A stretch of DNA of 64,000 nucleotides from DASRDS01 sp035570055. GTDB taxonomy: Bacteria > Gemmatimonadota > Gemmatimonadetes > Gemmatimonadales > Gemmatimonadaceae. Where the stretch lies: NCBI GenBank assembly GCA_035570055.1, contig DATMLM010000069.1, forward strand, positions 1-64,000, in the 5' to 3' direction. The notes beneath the pieces are model-generated. The model did no database searches, was not told the origin of the DNA, and saw only the letters and a program-made list of their open reading frames with translations. Positions within the stretch are counted from its first letter, which is position 1, and every line of letters begins with the position of its first letter. The translations under genes and the position numbers were made by a program. This document shows positions 41,458-50,410 of the stretch, piece after piece.

Positions 41458-42624
41458 TCACCCGAGCCCGAGATTGTCCCCGATGTGGGATCGAATGTCG
41501 GCGAGAATGGTCGGCATGCTGGCGGGCGCCATTGGCATAGCCAGCAATCGCTCGGCCTCGCGCAAGGTCACACCTGCGCGATTTGCCCGCGCTTCGACCA
41601 CCGCCTCCGCAAACTCGCGCTGGGCGGCGGATGGGTCATCGAACGCGAGCGCCCCTTCGCCCGCGATGATGTGATAGTGCGCCAGCAGCCGGCCGGTGAG
41701 GCGCTGATCGACGAGCTCGCGGCGGATCGTCTCGAACTGCGCCCGGTCGCGCGCCATCGTGGCGATCCACATGAGATTGAGGGCCGCGATATTCCGGGAC
41801 TCGACATCCATGCGATCCGAGTGCCGCACCGCTGAGAAAGCCGTCCTGGCGACATCCAGATGACCCATGTCCGCGATCACCAGTGCGAGGTCTGAGAGCG
41901 CCCGCATCTTGAGCTCGGTGTCCGCGTACAATCGCATCGCGGTATGGAAGTGGTCGGCAGCGAGTCCAAACTGCTTTTGGTAGTACGCCACATGCCCGCG
42001 GTCGTGCCGGGCTTGTGCGGAGACGAACGTGAGTCCCTTCGCATCGGCTTCGGCCATGACGACCTCGTGGACTCGTCCGGCTTCGACCAGGTCACCCTTG
42101 TGCCGTGCCAGGTTCCCCTCGCAGAGGCGCAGCAGCAATGACCAGAACAGATCGCCGATCTCGGCCGCGACCCGCAGTCCGTGGCGCAACATGGCTTCGG
42201 CGCGATCGAGTTGTCCCAAATGCCGAAAACACACGCTCGCCCGCCCATAGTACTCCGGTAAGAGTCCCTGGCGCTTCGACCCGATCTCGATCGCGGTTAG
42301 ATACACGTCCGCCGCGACATCCCAACGCGCGTCGTGCTCGAGCAGCCATGCATAGTCGACCAACATGGCAAAGCGCGCATCGGCAGAGCCCTCGACGAAT
42401 TCGGCGATGGAGACGACGAGCTGGTGGAGCGCGTCCCGCATCGGGCCGTCGTCGAGCGCCGCTACGGCCTGCTCGACCGGCTCGAAGTCCCGGCCCCGGG
42501 ATTCGATATCGCGGTTGAGCGACCGCCACTTGTCGAGGAGGCGGAGCACTACCAGGCCAGCCAGCAATTCTCGGTAGTCGTTCGAGCCTTCGACCTCAGC
42601 GCTCGCGGCGCGGAAGAAGGCCAT
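41458..42624 (-). CDS. TPR-repeat protein, tandem paralog B
   Basis: A 388-residue helical-repeat protein starting at MAFFRAASAEVEGS, the same motif that opens the array in the next gene. The order of repeats matches: HDARWDVAADVYLTAIEIGS, CFRHLGQLDRAEAMLRHGL and AADHFHTAMRLYADTELKMR. It is a gene duplication of paralog A without the extra N-terminal domain. Nine bases separate it from the upstream membrane protein; paralog A follows after 65 bases, so they probably share a transcript. Confidence 0.75.
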   Translation of the reverse strand: MAFFRAASAEVEGSNDYRELLAGLVVLRLLDKWRSLNRDIESRGRDFEPVEQAVAALDDGPMRDALHQLVVSIAEFVEGSADARFAMLVDYAWLLEHDARWDVAADVYLTAIEIGSKRQGLLPEYYGRASVCFRHLGQLDRAEAMLRHGLRVAAEIGDLFWSLLLRLCEGNLARHKGDLVEAGRVHEVVMAEADAKGLTFVSAQARHDRGHVAYYQKQFGLAADHFHTAMRLYADTELKMRALSDLALVIADMGHLDVARTAFSAVRHSDRMDVESRNIAALNLMWIATMARDRAQFETIRRELVDQRLTGRLLAHYHIIAGEGALAFDDPSAAQREFAEAVVEARANRAGVTLREAERLLAMPMAPASMPTILADIRSHIGDNLGLG

Positions 42625-42632
42625 GTGTCGTG

Positions 42633-42974
42633 TCAGTTCCAGAATGAGCTTCCGTAAGCGAGGAAGAAGAGCCAGAAAGCGCCAACGACTCCGGATATGA
42701 CGCCGACACCGACACTGATGCGTGCCAGCACGCGCAGTGTTTTGACGGCCGGATCGACCGCCAAGGCATGGGTCGCGAGACCACGGACTCCGAACGCGAC
42801 GAAGCAGATGCCAAGGGCCGTCGGCACTACGCGTGGGGTGGTCCGTACCACCCACGGCGTGAGTGCGGTCAGTGCGCCCAGAACGGCGCAGGTGAGCAGG
42901 ATACGGGTCGACGCGTGGTCGGCTGCTCGCGTAATCAGCGCGGCGAGCGTCGGCTCGTCTTGAGCCGGCACCAT
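42633..42974 (-). CDS. Small membrane protein
   Basis: A 113-residue protein with three hydrophobic helices (around LLTCAVLGALTALTPWVV, VPTALGICFVAFGVRGLA and VGVISGVVGAFWLFFLAYG). I do not recognise the family. It lies directly before the TPR pair with a 9-base gap. A TAGATT box 8 bases upstream suggests a leaderless promoter. Confidence 0.6.
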   Translation of the reverse strand: MVPAQDEPTLAALITRAADHASTRILLTCAVLGALTALTPWVVRTTPRVVPTALGICFVAFGVRGLATHALAVDPAVKTLRVLARISVGVGVISGVVGAFWLFFLAYGSSFWN

Positions 42975-42982
42975 ACCCCGCT

Positions 42983-42988
42983 AATCTA
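42983..42988 (-). promoter_or_regulatory. -10 box before membrane/TPR genes
   Basis: TAGATT on the minus strand lies 8 bases before the start codon at 42974. Confidence 0.4.
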
Positions 42989-43327
42989 GCGAAGGGTCAA
43001 GCGTTCGGGGACGGGTCCCAGGTCGGGTCCAATGAGAATGCCGCTGACGGCGATCGCGCCGGTCGCCGCATCCGGCGCGTCGTCGATCGTACCGGAGAAG
43101 ACGAAATCCGACCCGAACCAGAGCCGAACGTCTCGGCCGGAGACCGAGCCCACGACGCTCACACGTGGGCTGCCGGGACTCAAATGGGCGATGACGTTAC
43201 CCGAAAGCCGGTCGCCGACGCGATCAATGCGACCATCGAAGTCGGCGAGCGGAGACTCGACATATGACGGGGACTGGCAGCCCTGCGCGATGCAGGCAAC
43301 GGCAAGGCAGAATACGGCGAGTCGCAT
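42986..43327 (-). CDS. Small lipoprotein of unknown function
   Basis: A 113-residue lipoprotein with lipobox IAQGC after a signal sequence (LAVFCLAVACIAQGC). The mature part is beta-rich (RVSVVGSVSGRDVRLWFGSD, TGAIAVSGILIGPDLG) and may fold as a small sandwich. Start 43327 is preferred over an upstream in-frame ATG. Its end overlaps the promoter of the next membrane-protein gene by a few bases. Confidence 0.7.
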   Translation of the reverse strand: MRLAVFCLAVACIAQGCQSPSYVESPLADFDGRIDRVGDRLSGNVIAHLSPGSPRVSVVGSVSGRDVRLWFGSDFVFSGTIDDAPDAATGAIAVSGILIGPDLGPVPERLTLR

Positions 43328-43397
43328 GCGGGCAAGTTCGCCCGCGACCCCAGCGCCGGGATACGGCGCCGGGGCGAACACCCACCGCTACGCGGCG

Positions 43398-43913
43398 TCA
43401 GCTTGTCTCTTTGGGGTGGAAACTGAACTTCTGCCCGCCGATGCTGGCCTCGTACATCAAGCCGCCTTTGGCGACCGTGAATACCGCCACGCCTTGACTG
43501 TACTTGGCGTTGGCCGAGGCGCCCTCCGCGGCCGCCACCGCACTGACCTGCGCGTCCATCGTGAAGTGACCGCCTTTAAACGACTCGAGCGCGTCCTTGG
43601 TGTCGAAGAAAATGATCTCGGAGTATTGCTGACCACCGAGCTGTGCGCCCACGGTCACCTGCGTGAGCGATGTCGAGCCAATCACCGCACCGTGTACGAT
43701 GACCTCGCCATCGCCATGAGCGGCGCCGACACCCAGGCCACCCTTCGTCACCGTGGGAAACACCGCGTATCCCGCCGACGCGTCGAAGAATTTCTGCATC
43801 GACGGATCGGACGTCTTGAACGTCGACACCGCTTTCAGCACATCATGGTGCAGATCGGCTGTGAGGAGCAGTGCCGGCAGCGCCGTCAGTAGTGCCAGGT
43901 ATCGTTTTATCAT
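43398..43913 (-). CDS. SYLF (YSC84-like) lipid-binding domain protein
   Basis: A 171-residue protein with a signal sequence and the SYLF signature: VLKAVSTFKTSDPSMQKFFD, SAGYAVFPTVTKGGLGVGAA, SLTQVTVGAQLGGQQYSEII and GVAVFTVAKGGLMYEASIGG. SYLF domains bind phosphoinositides or membranes in eukaryotes; bacterial exported members are of unknown role. Its start lies within the 3' end of the RDD-SpoIIM gene (71-base overlap). Confidence 0.9.
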   Translation of the reverse strand: MIKRYLALLTALPALLLTADLHHDVLKAVSTFKTSDPSMQKFFDASAGYAVFPTVTKGGLGVGAAHGDGEVIVHGAVIGSTSLTQVTVGAQLGGQQYSEIIFFDTKDALESFKGGHFTMDAQVSAVAAAEGASANAKYSQGVAVFTVAKGGLMYEASIGGQKFSFHPKETS

Positions 43914-45684
43914 CTTGCCATCCTAAGCTGATATAAAGAGCAAGGATTACCGCTGTCAGCCCCGATACAGTCAGTTTCTGTGCCAGCGTCCACCAAGGGA
44001 TGGGGGAGATTAGTCCCTCGAGCGTCCCCGCGCAGAGCAACAGCAACGTTGCACCTGCAATAAGCCGAATCGCCCGTTGACCGTTCGCGATCAGCGCTTC
44101 GCGCCGCGTCAGCGAACCCGGCAACAGGATACCGGCCGCGAGGAGGAACCCCGCGCCACCAGCAATGCAGATCGCGGTCAGCTCGAACACGCTGTGCGGC
44201 GCGACGAACTTCACGATGAGTGGCAGGATGCCTTTGGACTGATAGAGGCCGAAGACGCCGCCGAGCTCGATGCCGTTGAAGACGAGCGCGACCACTGTGA
44301 GGATGCCCGCGGAGAGCCCACCGGCGAATGCGCTGAATGACACACCGATGTTGTTCGAGATCACGGTGCTCGAGATCAACGGACGCATGAGCGGGTCATC
44401 GGCGATGTATCCCGTCCCTTCGCGGGCGCGCGTGATGCCTTCTTCCGCGCGGTCGAGCATACCCGGTGGAATGAACGAGGATGCCGATGCGGGATCCCGG
44501 ACGACCGCGACCCAGGCAACGACCGCGGGTACGTAGAGCAGCAGCGCGGCGAGGACGATCGGCCGCCACGACCGGCGGATCTCCGCGGGAATGGACCGCG
44601 TGATGAATCGCCAGATGGAGCGGGGCGCGATGGGCCGATCGCGATACAGCATCGCGTGGCCGCTGGCGACCAGGCGGTTCAAGTACCAGAGGGATTGCGT
44701 GTCCCGGCCGCGGCTGGCGGTCGTCAGGCGCGCCAAGTCTGTAGTGAGCTCGCGGTAGCGGGCGACGAAGTCGGAGACGTCTTGCTCGGGAAGCTTCGCC
44801 AGCCCTCGCCGCCGCAACACGGCCAGCCGCGCGGCGAACTCGCGCCACCGCTCGCCGCCCTGCGCGACGAGCGCATGCTGCTCGCGCGCGGCGCCGGTGT
44901 CGCTGCGCGCCGCCGCGCCACGCGCGCGCGCGTCGCGCTCCGTTGCCCACAACTCGGCGAGGAACACGCGATCGGTCGCGACGGTCGACGGCGCCCGGGG
45001 CCGAAACCGGTCTGCCAGATCGGACTCGAATTGGAATGCGTGCACCCGATCGAGCGAGGCGCGTCGCTGCTCGTACCGGTCGAGGAGCGCGAACTCGTCA
45101 TCCGTGAGATACGTCGTCGTCGCGATCGCCGTGCCGCCGGAAGGAATTGGCGGAGGCGCCGCGCCGCGCTCGGTGACCGCGCGCTCGCTCACCACGATCG
45201 TCCCCGCGGCATAGTCGCCCAGCCGCTTGCCACTCGGCGAGATGATCGCGCTGACCAGCCCGACGAAATAGAAGAAACCCGGCTGCGCATCGAGCGCGCG
45301 CGTGAGGTTCCGCACCGCGGACGCGGCGAACGTGATCGAGTATCCACCATCGCGAACGACCCGCAGGCCGATCACCCGCTTGCCCGGCGTCTGGCCGTCC
45401 CACATCGCCTCGAACAGGACGTAGTAGCCCCAGACCATCGCGAAGGTGAGCAGGACCCAGAGCGCAAGGATGATGGACTCGACCGAGGAGACGTGATGGA
45501 TCCCCCGGCTCGCCAACGTGCCCATGATGAAGCTGGAGGCAATCAACAGGATCAGGAGGATGAGCGAGTCGAGCACCGCCGCGGCGGCCCGCGATCCGAT
45601 CCCGGCGATCGTGAACGTGAGGACGACCTGCTCGGGTGTCTCGACGTCGACGACTTGTTCCAATGAGCGGGTGGACACGGCCAT
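43843..45684 (-). CDS. RDD-SpoIIM fusion membrane protein
   Basis: A 613-residue membrane protein. Residues of about 20-180 form an RDD domain (IGSRAAAAVLDSLILLILLI, FEAMWDGQTPGKRVIGLRVV, SPSGKRLGDYAAGTIVVSER). A charged linker of about 150 residues leads to a SpoIIM-like domain with multiple helices (VISNNIGVSFSAFAGGLSAG, PLIVKFVAPHSVFELTAICI). In most bacteria RDD and SpoIIM are separate neighbouring genes near MoxR and DUF58 genes; here they are fused and none of those partners is adjacent. The second of two close ATG codons (45684) matches the -10 spacing better. Confidence 0.85.
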   Translation of the reverse strand: MAVSTRSLEQVVDVETPEQVVLTFTIAGIGSRAAAAVLDSLILLILLIASSFIMGTLASRGIHHVSSVESIILALWVLLTFAMVWGYYVLFEAMWDGQTPGKRVIGLRVVRDGGYSITFAASAVRNLTRALDAQPGFFYFVGLVSAIISPSGKRLGDYAAGTIVVSERAVTERGAAPPPIPSGGTAIATTTYLTDDEFALLDRYEQRRASLDRVHAFQFESDLADRFRPRAPSTVATDRVFLAELWATERDARARGAAARSDTGAAREQHALVAQGGERWREFAARLAVLRRRGLAKLPEQDVSDFVARYRELTTDLARLTTASRGRDTQSLWYLNRLVASGHAMLYRDRPIAPRSIWRFITRSIPAEIRRSWRPIVLAALLLYVPAVVAWVAVVRDPASASSFIPPGMLDRAEEGITRAREGTGYIADDPLMRPLISSTVISNNIGVSFSAFAGGLSAGILTVVALVFNGIELGGVFGLYQSKGILPLIVKFVAPHSVFELTAICIAGGAGFLLAAGILLPGSLTRREALIANGQRAIRLIAGATLLLLCAGTLEGLISPIPWWTLAQKLTVSGLTAVILALYISLGWQDDKTIPGTTDGAAGTAPHSRSAP

Positions 45685-45691
45685 GGCCATT

Positions 45692-45703
45692 CAAGATATC
45701 TTG
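45692..45703. promoter_or_regulatory. Palindromic shared -10 of divergent genes
   Basis: CAAGATATCTTG is a perfect palindrome. It supplies TATCTT on the plus strand (45697-45702, 5 bases before ATG 45708) and TATCTT on the minus strand (8 bases before ATG 45684). One symmetrical element thus serves both genes. Confidence 0.65.
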
Positions 45704-45707
45704 AGTT

Positions 45708-46406
45708 ATGCGAATAGTCGAAATCGCGTTACTCACTTCCGTCGCGTTGGCGTTGCCATTGCGGGCGCAAGTCGCGGCGCCGCAACCACCAGCGATTGTC
45801 ACGAACGCCGAGGCCCACGCCGACGCGACGGCCGACCGCGCCACCGTGCTCGTCGCCGTCGAGACGCGCGCCGCGACCGCGGCGGCGGCCGCCGCCGAGA
45901 ACTCCCGTCTCACGAAAGCCACACTGGACACGCTCCGCGCGATCGGGCTCGGGCGCGAGCAGCTCGGCACGTCCGGCTACAGCGTGCAACCGCAATACAA
46001 CCAAGGGAAAGTCACCGGATATCTCGCGCGCAATACCGTGCGCGTGGACATCCGGAAGATCGACGACGTCGGGCGGGCGATCGACGCGGCGCTGGCCGGC
46101 GGCGCCAATAGCATCGGCAGCTTGCAATTCACGGCGTCGAACGCGGATAGCGCCAGGCGTGAGGCGCTCGCGCGGGCGACGACGCAGGCGCGCGGGGATG
46201 CCGAGGTGCTGGCGAGAAGCGCCGGTGGCGCACTCGGGCCGCTCATCGAGCTGACGGCGAGTGGGGACAACGGGATTCGACCGGTCATGTATGCGCGCGC
46301 GATGGTTGGAGGCGCGGCCGCGGCGCCGACGCCAATCGACGCGGGGCCGATTGGCATTACCGTCTCGGTCAACGCGCGCTGGCAGTTCGTGCCCGCGAAT
46401 CGGTGA
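45708..46406 (+). CDS. SIMPL-domain exported protein
   Basis: A 232-residue protein with a signal peptide (VALALPLRAQ) and a SIMPL (DUF541) domain: NAEAHADATADRATVLVAVE, NSRLTKATLDTLRAIGLGRE, YLARNTVRVDIRKIDDVGRA and REALARATTQARGDAEVLAR. Family members are periplasmic and related to BP26/OMP28; their function is unclear. The GTGA overlap couples it to the M24 peptidase. Confidence 0.9.
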   Translation: MRIVEIALLTSVALALPLRAQVAAPQPPAIVTNAEAHADATADRATVLVAVETRAATAAAAAAENSRLTKATLDTLRAIGLGREQLGTSGYSVQPQYNQGKVTGYLARNTVRVDIRKIDDVGRAIDAALAGGANSIGSLQFTASNADSARREALARATTQARGDAEVLARSAGGALGPLIELTASGDNGIRPVMYARAMVGGAAAAPTPIDAGPIGITVSVNARWQFVPANR

Positions 46407-47770
46407 TTCTCGCGATCGCGCTGTTGGCGCAGATCACCATCGGAGAGTACGCCGCGCGTCGCGCCACGGTCGCGGCGACCATGCCGAGCGACTATCTCCT
46501 GGTCCTCGGCGCGCCCGAGCCCGCCGAGGATTATCTGTCGTTCGAGCAGGCGCCATCGTTCATGTACCTGACCGGCGTGAACGAACCGGATGCGGCCTTC
46601 CTCATCACCAAGCACGGGTCAGGCATGCTGTTCGTGGAGCCCAAGGACCCGGCGCAGGAGGTCTGGAGCGGTCAGCGGATGGGGTCAGCCGGTGCAACGC
46701 ACATCACCGGTCTTTCCGCCCGGCTACGAGGTGACCTCGAGGATGTCCTCGACTCGTTGCTCAAGGACAGCACGACCCTCGAAGTGGTTGCTCCGCCCGG
46801 CGACGTCGCGGCGCTCATCCGCGCCCACCCGCACGCCATCGTCTCGGACGGGAGTCGCCTGATCGAGCAGTTGCGTGGCACGAAGAGCACCGCGGAGCTG
46901 GATCTCCTGACGCGCGCCGCTTCGATCACATCCGACGGCGAGCGGGCGGCACTCGCGGTTGTCGCGCCCGGCGTGAACGAATATCAGGTGCAGGCGCGCA
47001 TCGAGTACACGTTTCGCAGCGAGGGCGCGGATCGGCCGTCGTTCGCGAGCACGGTTGGCTCGGGACCGAATGCGACCGTGCTGCACTACAACATCGACAA
47101 CCGGGTGATGCAGTCGGGTGATCTCGTGGTCATGGACGTCGGGGCATCGTATCGAGGATACGCCGGGGACGTGACGCGGACCGTACCGGTGAGCGGCCAC
47201 TACAGCCCAGACCAGCGCGCGGTTTACCAGATCGTTCGCGACGCACAGGCGACGGCGGAGCGACAGGCTCTTCTCGACGCGCCGGCGCGGCGCATGAGTG
47301 ATTCCGCGACGGCGGTATTGGCGGCCGGCCTGGCGCGACTCGGACTCATCGAGTCGGCTGACGCGACGTACGAGTGCGGCGCTGATCGTCTCTGCGCACA
47401 ATACGCACTGTATTACATGCACGGACTGGGGCACGGGATCGGGCTCGAGGTGCATGATCCCGAGCAGTTTTATTTCACCGGGCGAATCGCGGCTGGCAGC
47501 GCTTTTACGATTGAGCCCGGGCTATACGTGCGCTCCAATTTGGCCGAGATCGTGCCCGACACCCCGAGGAATCGGGCGATGATCGACAAGATTCGTCCAG
47601 CGATCAAACGATACGCGAACGTCGGCGTGCGCATCGAGGACGATTACATCGCTACGCCCGAGGGCGTTCGACGCATATCGAACGCCCCACGCGAGGCGGA
47701 GGAGATCGAGGCGATTATGCGGAGCCAACGGTCCCGTGGAGAATCCCAGCTCGCACCCGCTTCGCCTTGA
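46403..47770 (+). CDS. Xaa-Pro aminopeptidase family (M24B), exported
   Basis: A 455-residue metalloprotease with a short N-terminal hydrophobic segment after GTG. The creatinase-like N-terminal domain is followed by the pita-bread core: VVMDVGASYRGYAGDVTRTV (two metal aspartates), HGLGHGIGLEVHD (histidine), FTIEPGLYV and a late RIEDDYI (glutamates). It should remove N-terminal residues ahead of proline. The GTGA overlap puts it in an operon with the SIMPL gene. The last 56 bases overlap the convergent M61 gene. Confidence 0.9.
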   Translation: MILAIALLAQITIGEYAARRATVAATMPSDYLLVLGAPEPAEDYLSFEQAPSFMYLTGVNEPDAAFLITKHGSGMLFVEPKDPAQEVWSGQRMGSAGATHITGLSARLRGDLEDVLDSLLKDSTTLEVVAPPGDVAALIRAHPHAIVSDGSRLIEQLRGTKSTAELDLLTRAASITSDGERAALAVVAPGVNEYQVQARIEYTFRSEGADRPSFASTVGSGPNATVLHYNIDNRVMQSGDLVVMDVGASYRGYAGDVTRTVPVSGHYSPDQRAVYQIVRDAQATAERQALLDAPARRMSDSATAVLAAGLARLGLIESADATYECGADRLCAQYALYYMHGLGHGIGLEVHDPEQFYFTGRIAAGSAFTIEPGLYVRSNLAEIVPDTPRNRAMIDKIRPAIKRYANVGVRIEDDYIATPEGVRRISNAPREAEEIEAIMRSQRSRGESQLAPASP

Positions 47771-49493
47771 GCGTAGCCGCGGGATCGGCCGAGATGTGGG
47801 CGCTCACGCGGGTTCTGAACCGGGCCGGGGCTGAGAGGGTCATCGTCGACCCATCGCGCACGACCGTCACGGGAATCACGGTGCCAGGCGTGGCCGCGGC
47901 GTATCGGGCGCGGATGTGCGCGCCGAAGTTCACATCGGTTACCGCGACATCGCCGATCGACACGAGCACGTCCCCACTATGCACGCCGGCTTCGGCCGCC
48001 GAGCTGCCCGGCTCCACGTTGACCACGCGCACGTGCCCCGACGAATCCGGCGCGCTGAAGACGCCGAGCCGCAGCTCGCGGACCGAGTCGGCTTGTAGGC
48101 GGAGTCCGGCGAGCGGCAGGATGGTATCCCAGGGGAACGGCTCGCGTCCGTCGATGTAGCGGCGATTGAACTCGTCGAACGACTTCCCGCCAGCGGCACG
48201 ACTCACGGCACCCCACCAATCCGCGGCCGTGAACCCGCGACCCTTCTTGTACGTCGTCTCGTAGAGCTCCCGCATGACATCGTCGAGCGACCGCCGATTG
48301 TCGCTCGCGTCGCGGATGATCACGTCGATCATGAGCCCGGCGAGCGAGCCCTTCGGGTAGTACACGTATTCGGACCCGTCGGTCGGGTGGATCCACGTCG
48401 TGAGGGACGCGTCCGTCAGCGCCGATGTGGGCGCGGCGGCGACCTGGTCGATCTTGCTGGCGGTGAGATCGTAGAAGCCCGAGTCGCCAACGACTCCGCC
48501 GCGAACCTCGGCGAGATCGGCGTAATAGTCAGTGATCCCTTCGCTCACCCAGAGCCAAGGCGTCGGCTCGGGCGCGTCGTACTTGTACGGCACCATCTCG
48601 GCCGGCCGCAGACGCTTGACGTTCCACGAGTGGAAGATCTCGTGCGCGTAGAGGCTGGGGATGAAGTCGCTCTCCAGTCCCTGGGCCGTGATGATATCGA
48701 CGTGCGAGTTCTGGTGCTCGAGCCCACTCGCGCCACCGAATGACGAATCGGCGATCTCGAGCACGGTGTAGCTCGACCAGGGTGTCTCATGGAAGACCGC
48801 CGACTCGGGCGGGATCACCTTCGCTATCGCGCTCAACGCTGCTTGCCGGCGCGCACCGGCCACAATCCCGAGCGGGTACGTCGCCAGTCGGACCCAGCGG
48901 TCTACCGTGCGCACGCTGTCGATGTCGAAGCGGCCGACGAAGAACGGCATGTCCACGAGATCGTGATAGTTGGGTGCGCCGTACGAGCCCGGCGCCGCGG
49001 CCGCGGCCATGCCGGTGGCGACGCGCCAACCGGCGTGCGTGTGCACTGTCACCGTGGGTGAGGTCACGTCGCGGCCGACCGGATAGAGAAAGAGATTGGT
49101 GCCGTTGAACAGCACGAAATCGTGTCCCGTCCAGGCCATTGCATTGTCGAGCGTGTCGGCCTCGTAGCGGAAGCTGACCTTGATCGACTTTGCGCCGGCG
49201 GGCTCGATCCGCCACGTCTGGTAGTCGGCCTTGTCCCACGTGAGCGGGCGGCCATCGGCTGAGGTGACGGTGAAATCGTGCACCCAGCGCGCGAACCAGG
49301 ACATCTCGTACGCACCCGGCGTCCAGCCCGGGAGCGCGAGCATCACCTGGCCCGAGCCCTCGACATCGAACGTCGTGACGACGCCGAGGGTTCGGTCGGC
49401 CACGTTGGCGGAGTCCGCTGTGACCTCGTAGTGGATATGGCTTATTGGCGCGGAAGCGGCTATGGCCACTTGGAGGGCGAGTACGAGATTCAT
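47715..49493 (-). CDS. Exported M61-family metallopeptidase with PDZ domain
   Basis: A 592-residue peptidase with a signal sequence. The N-terminal beta domain is followed by the zinc-binding HEIFH (His284, Glu285, His288 in LYAHEIFHSWNVKRLRP) and a glutamate in WVSEGITDYYA. The C-terminal part has a PDZ domain (VRVVNVEPGSSAAEAGVHSG, VLVSIGDVAV). M61 members cleave N-terminal glycine or other small residues. The ATG 49493 is preferred over a TTG nine bases upstream. Its end overlaps the M24 gene, and the two may act on related peptides. Confidence 0.9.
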   Translation of the reverse strand: MNLVLALQVAIAASAPISHIHYEVTADSANVADRTLGVVTTFDVEGSGQVMLALPGWTPGAYEMSWFARWVHDFTVTSADGRPLTWDKADYQTWRIEPAGAKSIKVSFRYEADTLDNAMAWTGHDFVLFNGTNLFLYPVGRDVTSPTVTVHTHAGWRVATGMAAAAAPGSYGAPNYHDLVDMPFFVGRFDIDSVRTVDRWVRLATYPLGIVAGARRQAALSAIAKVIPPESAVFHETPWSSYTVLEIADSSFGGASGLEHQNSHVDIITAQGLESDFIPSLYAHEIFHSWNVKRLRPAEMVPYKYDAPEPTPWLWVSEGITDYYADLAEVRGGVVGDSGFYDLTASKIDQVAAAPTSALTDASLTTWIHPTDGSEYVYYPKGSLAGLMIDVIIRDASDNRRSLDDVMRELYETTYKKGRGFTAADWWGAVSRAAGGKSFDEFNRRYIDGREPFPWDTILPLAGLRLQADSVRELRLGVFSAPDSSGHVRVVNVEPGSSAAEAGVHSGDVLVSIGDVAVTDVNFGAHIRARYAAATPGTVIPVTVVRDGSTMTLSAPARFRTRVSAHISADPAATLKAKRVRAGILHGTVGSA

Positions 49494-49558
49494 GACAGGC
49501 AACAGTGGCTGAGTGACGCCGCGTGTGCAAGTCGCGCGCCCTGCGGCGTCTCCATGGC

Positions 49559-50401
49559 ATGCGATATCCCATTATTGCGCTCGCTGCGCTCGCGCTTACT
49601 CTTGGCTGCGGCCAAAAGGCAACTCTGTACGACCGTGACCGTATCGCCGCGCGACAGGTCGCCGCGCCACTGTCCGAAATGAGGCTGGACCAGACCGTGG
49701 TGGTCTCCGACTCCGAGGGATCCGGAGCGCCGATGATCATCCGGACGGGTCAAGTGTCGATCGAGGTGGATTCGATCGACCCGGCTGTCACGCGCGTGAG
49801 AAATCTGGCGAAGGCGTTTGGCGGGTATATCGGATCGAGCTCGGTCCAGCGGGGGGCTGAGAACGTGAAGACGGCCACCCTTGTCATTGATGTACCCGAG
49901 GACCGGCTCGACGGCGTGCTGGGCCAGCTCAACCCCATCGGGCGCGTCGAGTCGGTGAACATGACGGCGCGAGACGTTGGCGAGGAGTATGTCGACTTCG
50001 AGGCGCGCGTGGCGAACTCGAAGCGGGAGGAGCAGCAGTTGGCGGTGCTCCTCGCGACACGTACCGGGAAGCTCAAGGACGTCCTCGACCTCGAGCGCGA
50101 GTTGGCGCGTGTGCGAGGGGAGATCGAGCACTATGAAGGGCACTTGAGGTATCTCAAGGCGCACGCGACCATGAGCGCTTTGGACGTCACCGTGCATGAG
50201 CATGCGACGGTGCTGGCCGAGGCACCGGGAGAGCACCCGATTCGCGAGGCTACGCGGCAGGCTTGGCGCAACTTCATCGGATTTATCGCCTCCGGCATCG
50301 CTTCGCTCGGGATCCTGCTGCCTCTCGCCGCCATAGCCGCTGCCCTGTGGCTCACGGTCCGGAGGCTCAAGCCTAGCCTGGTGAAGCGCCGTGAGGCATA
50401 A
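49559..50401 (+). CDS. DUF4349 lipoprotein with C-terminal membrane helix
   Basis: A 280-residue protein with lipobox TLGC, a beta-rich DUF4349 domain (IIRTGQVSIEVDSIDPAVTR, YIGSSSVQRGAENVKTATLV, VTAR-type strands near NMTARDVGEEYVDFEARVAN) and a central coiled coil (KDVLDLERELARVRGEIEHY). A C-terminal transmembrane segment (FIASGIASLGILLPLAAIAA) follows. DUF4349 proteins are envelope proteins of unknown role. Its stop is followed by the OPT start after 9 bases. Confidence 0.85.
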   Translation: MRYPIIALAALALTLGCGQKATLYDRDRIAARQVAAPLSEMRLDQTVVVSDSEGSGAPMIIRTGQVSIEVDSIDPAVTRVRNLAKAFGGYIGSSSVQRGAENVKTATLVIDVPEDRLDGVLGQLNPIGRVESVNMTARDVGEEYVDFEARVANSKREEQQLAVLLATRTGKLKDVLDLERELARVRGEIEHYEGHLRYLKAHATMSALDVTVHEHATVLAEAPGEHPIREATRQAWRNFIGFIASGIASLGILLPLAAIAAALWLTVRRLKPSLVKRREA

Positions 50402-50402
50402 T
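50397..50402 (+). promoter_or_regulatory. -10 box before OPT gene
   Basis: CATAAT lies 8 bases before ATG 50411 and overlaps the upstream stop codon. The OPT gene may have its own leaderless promoter within the pair. Confidence 0.4.
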
Positions 50403-50410
50403 TGGGCCGC

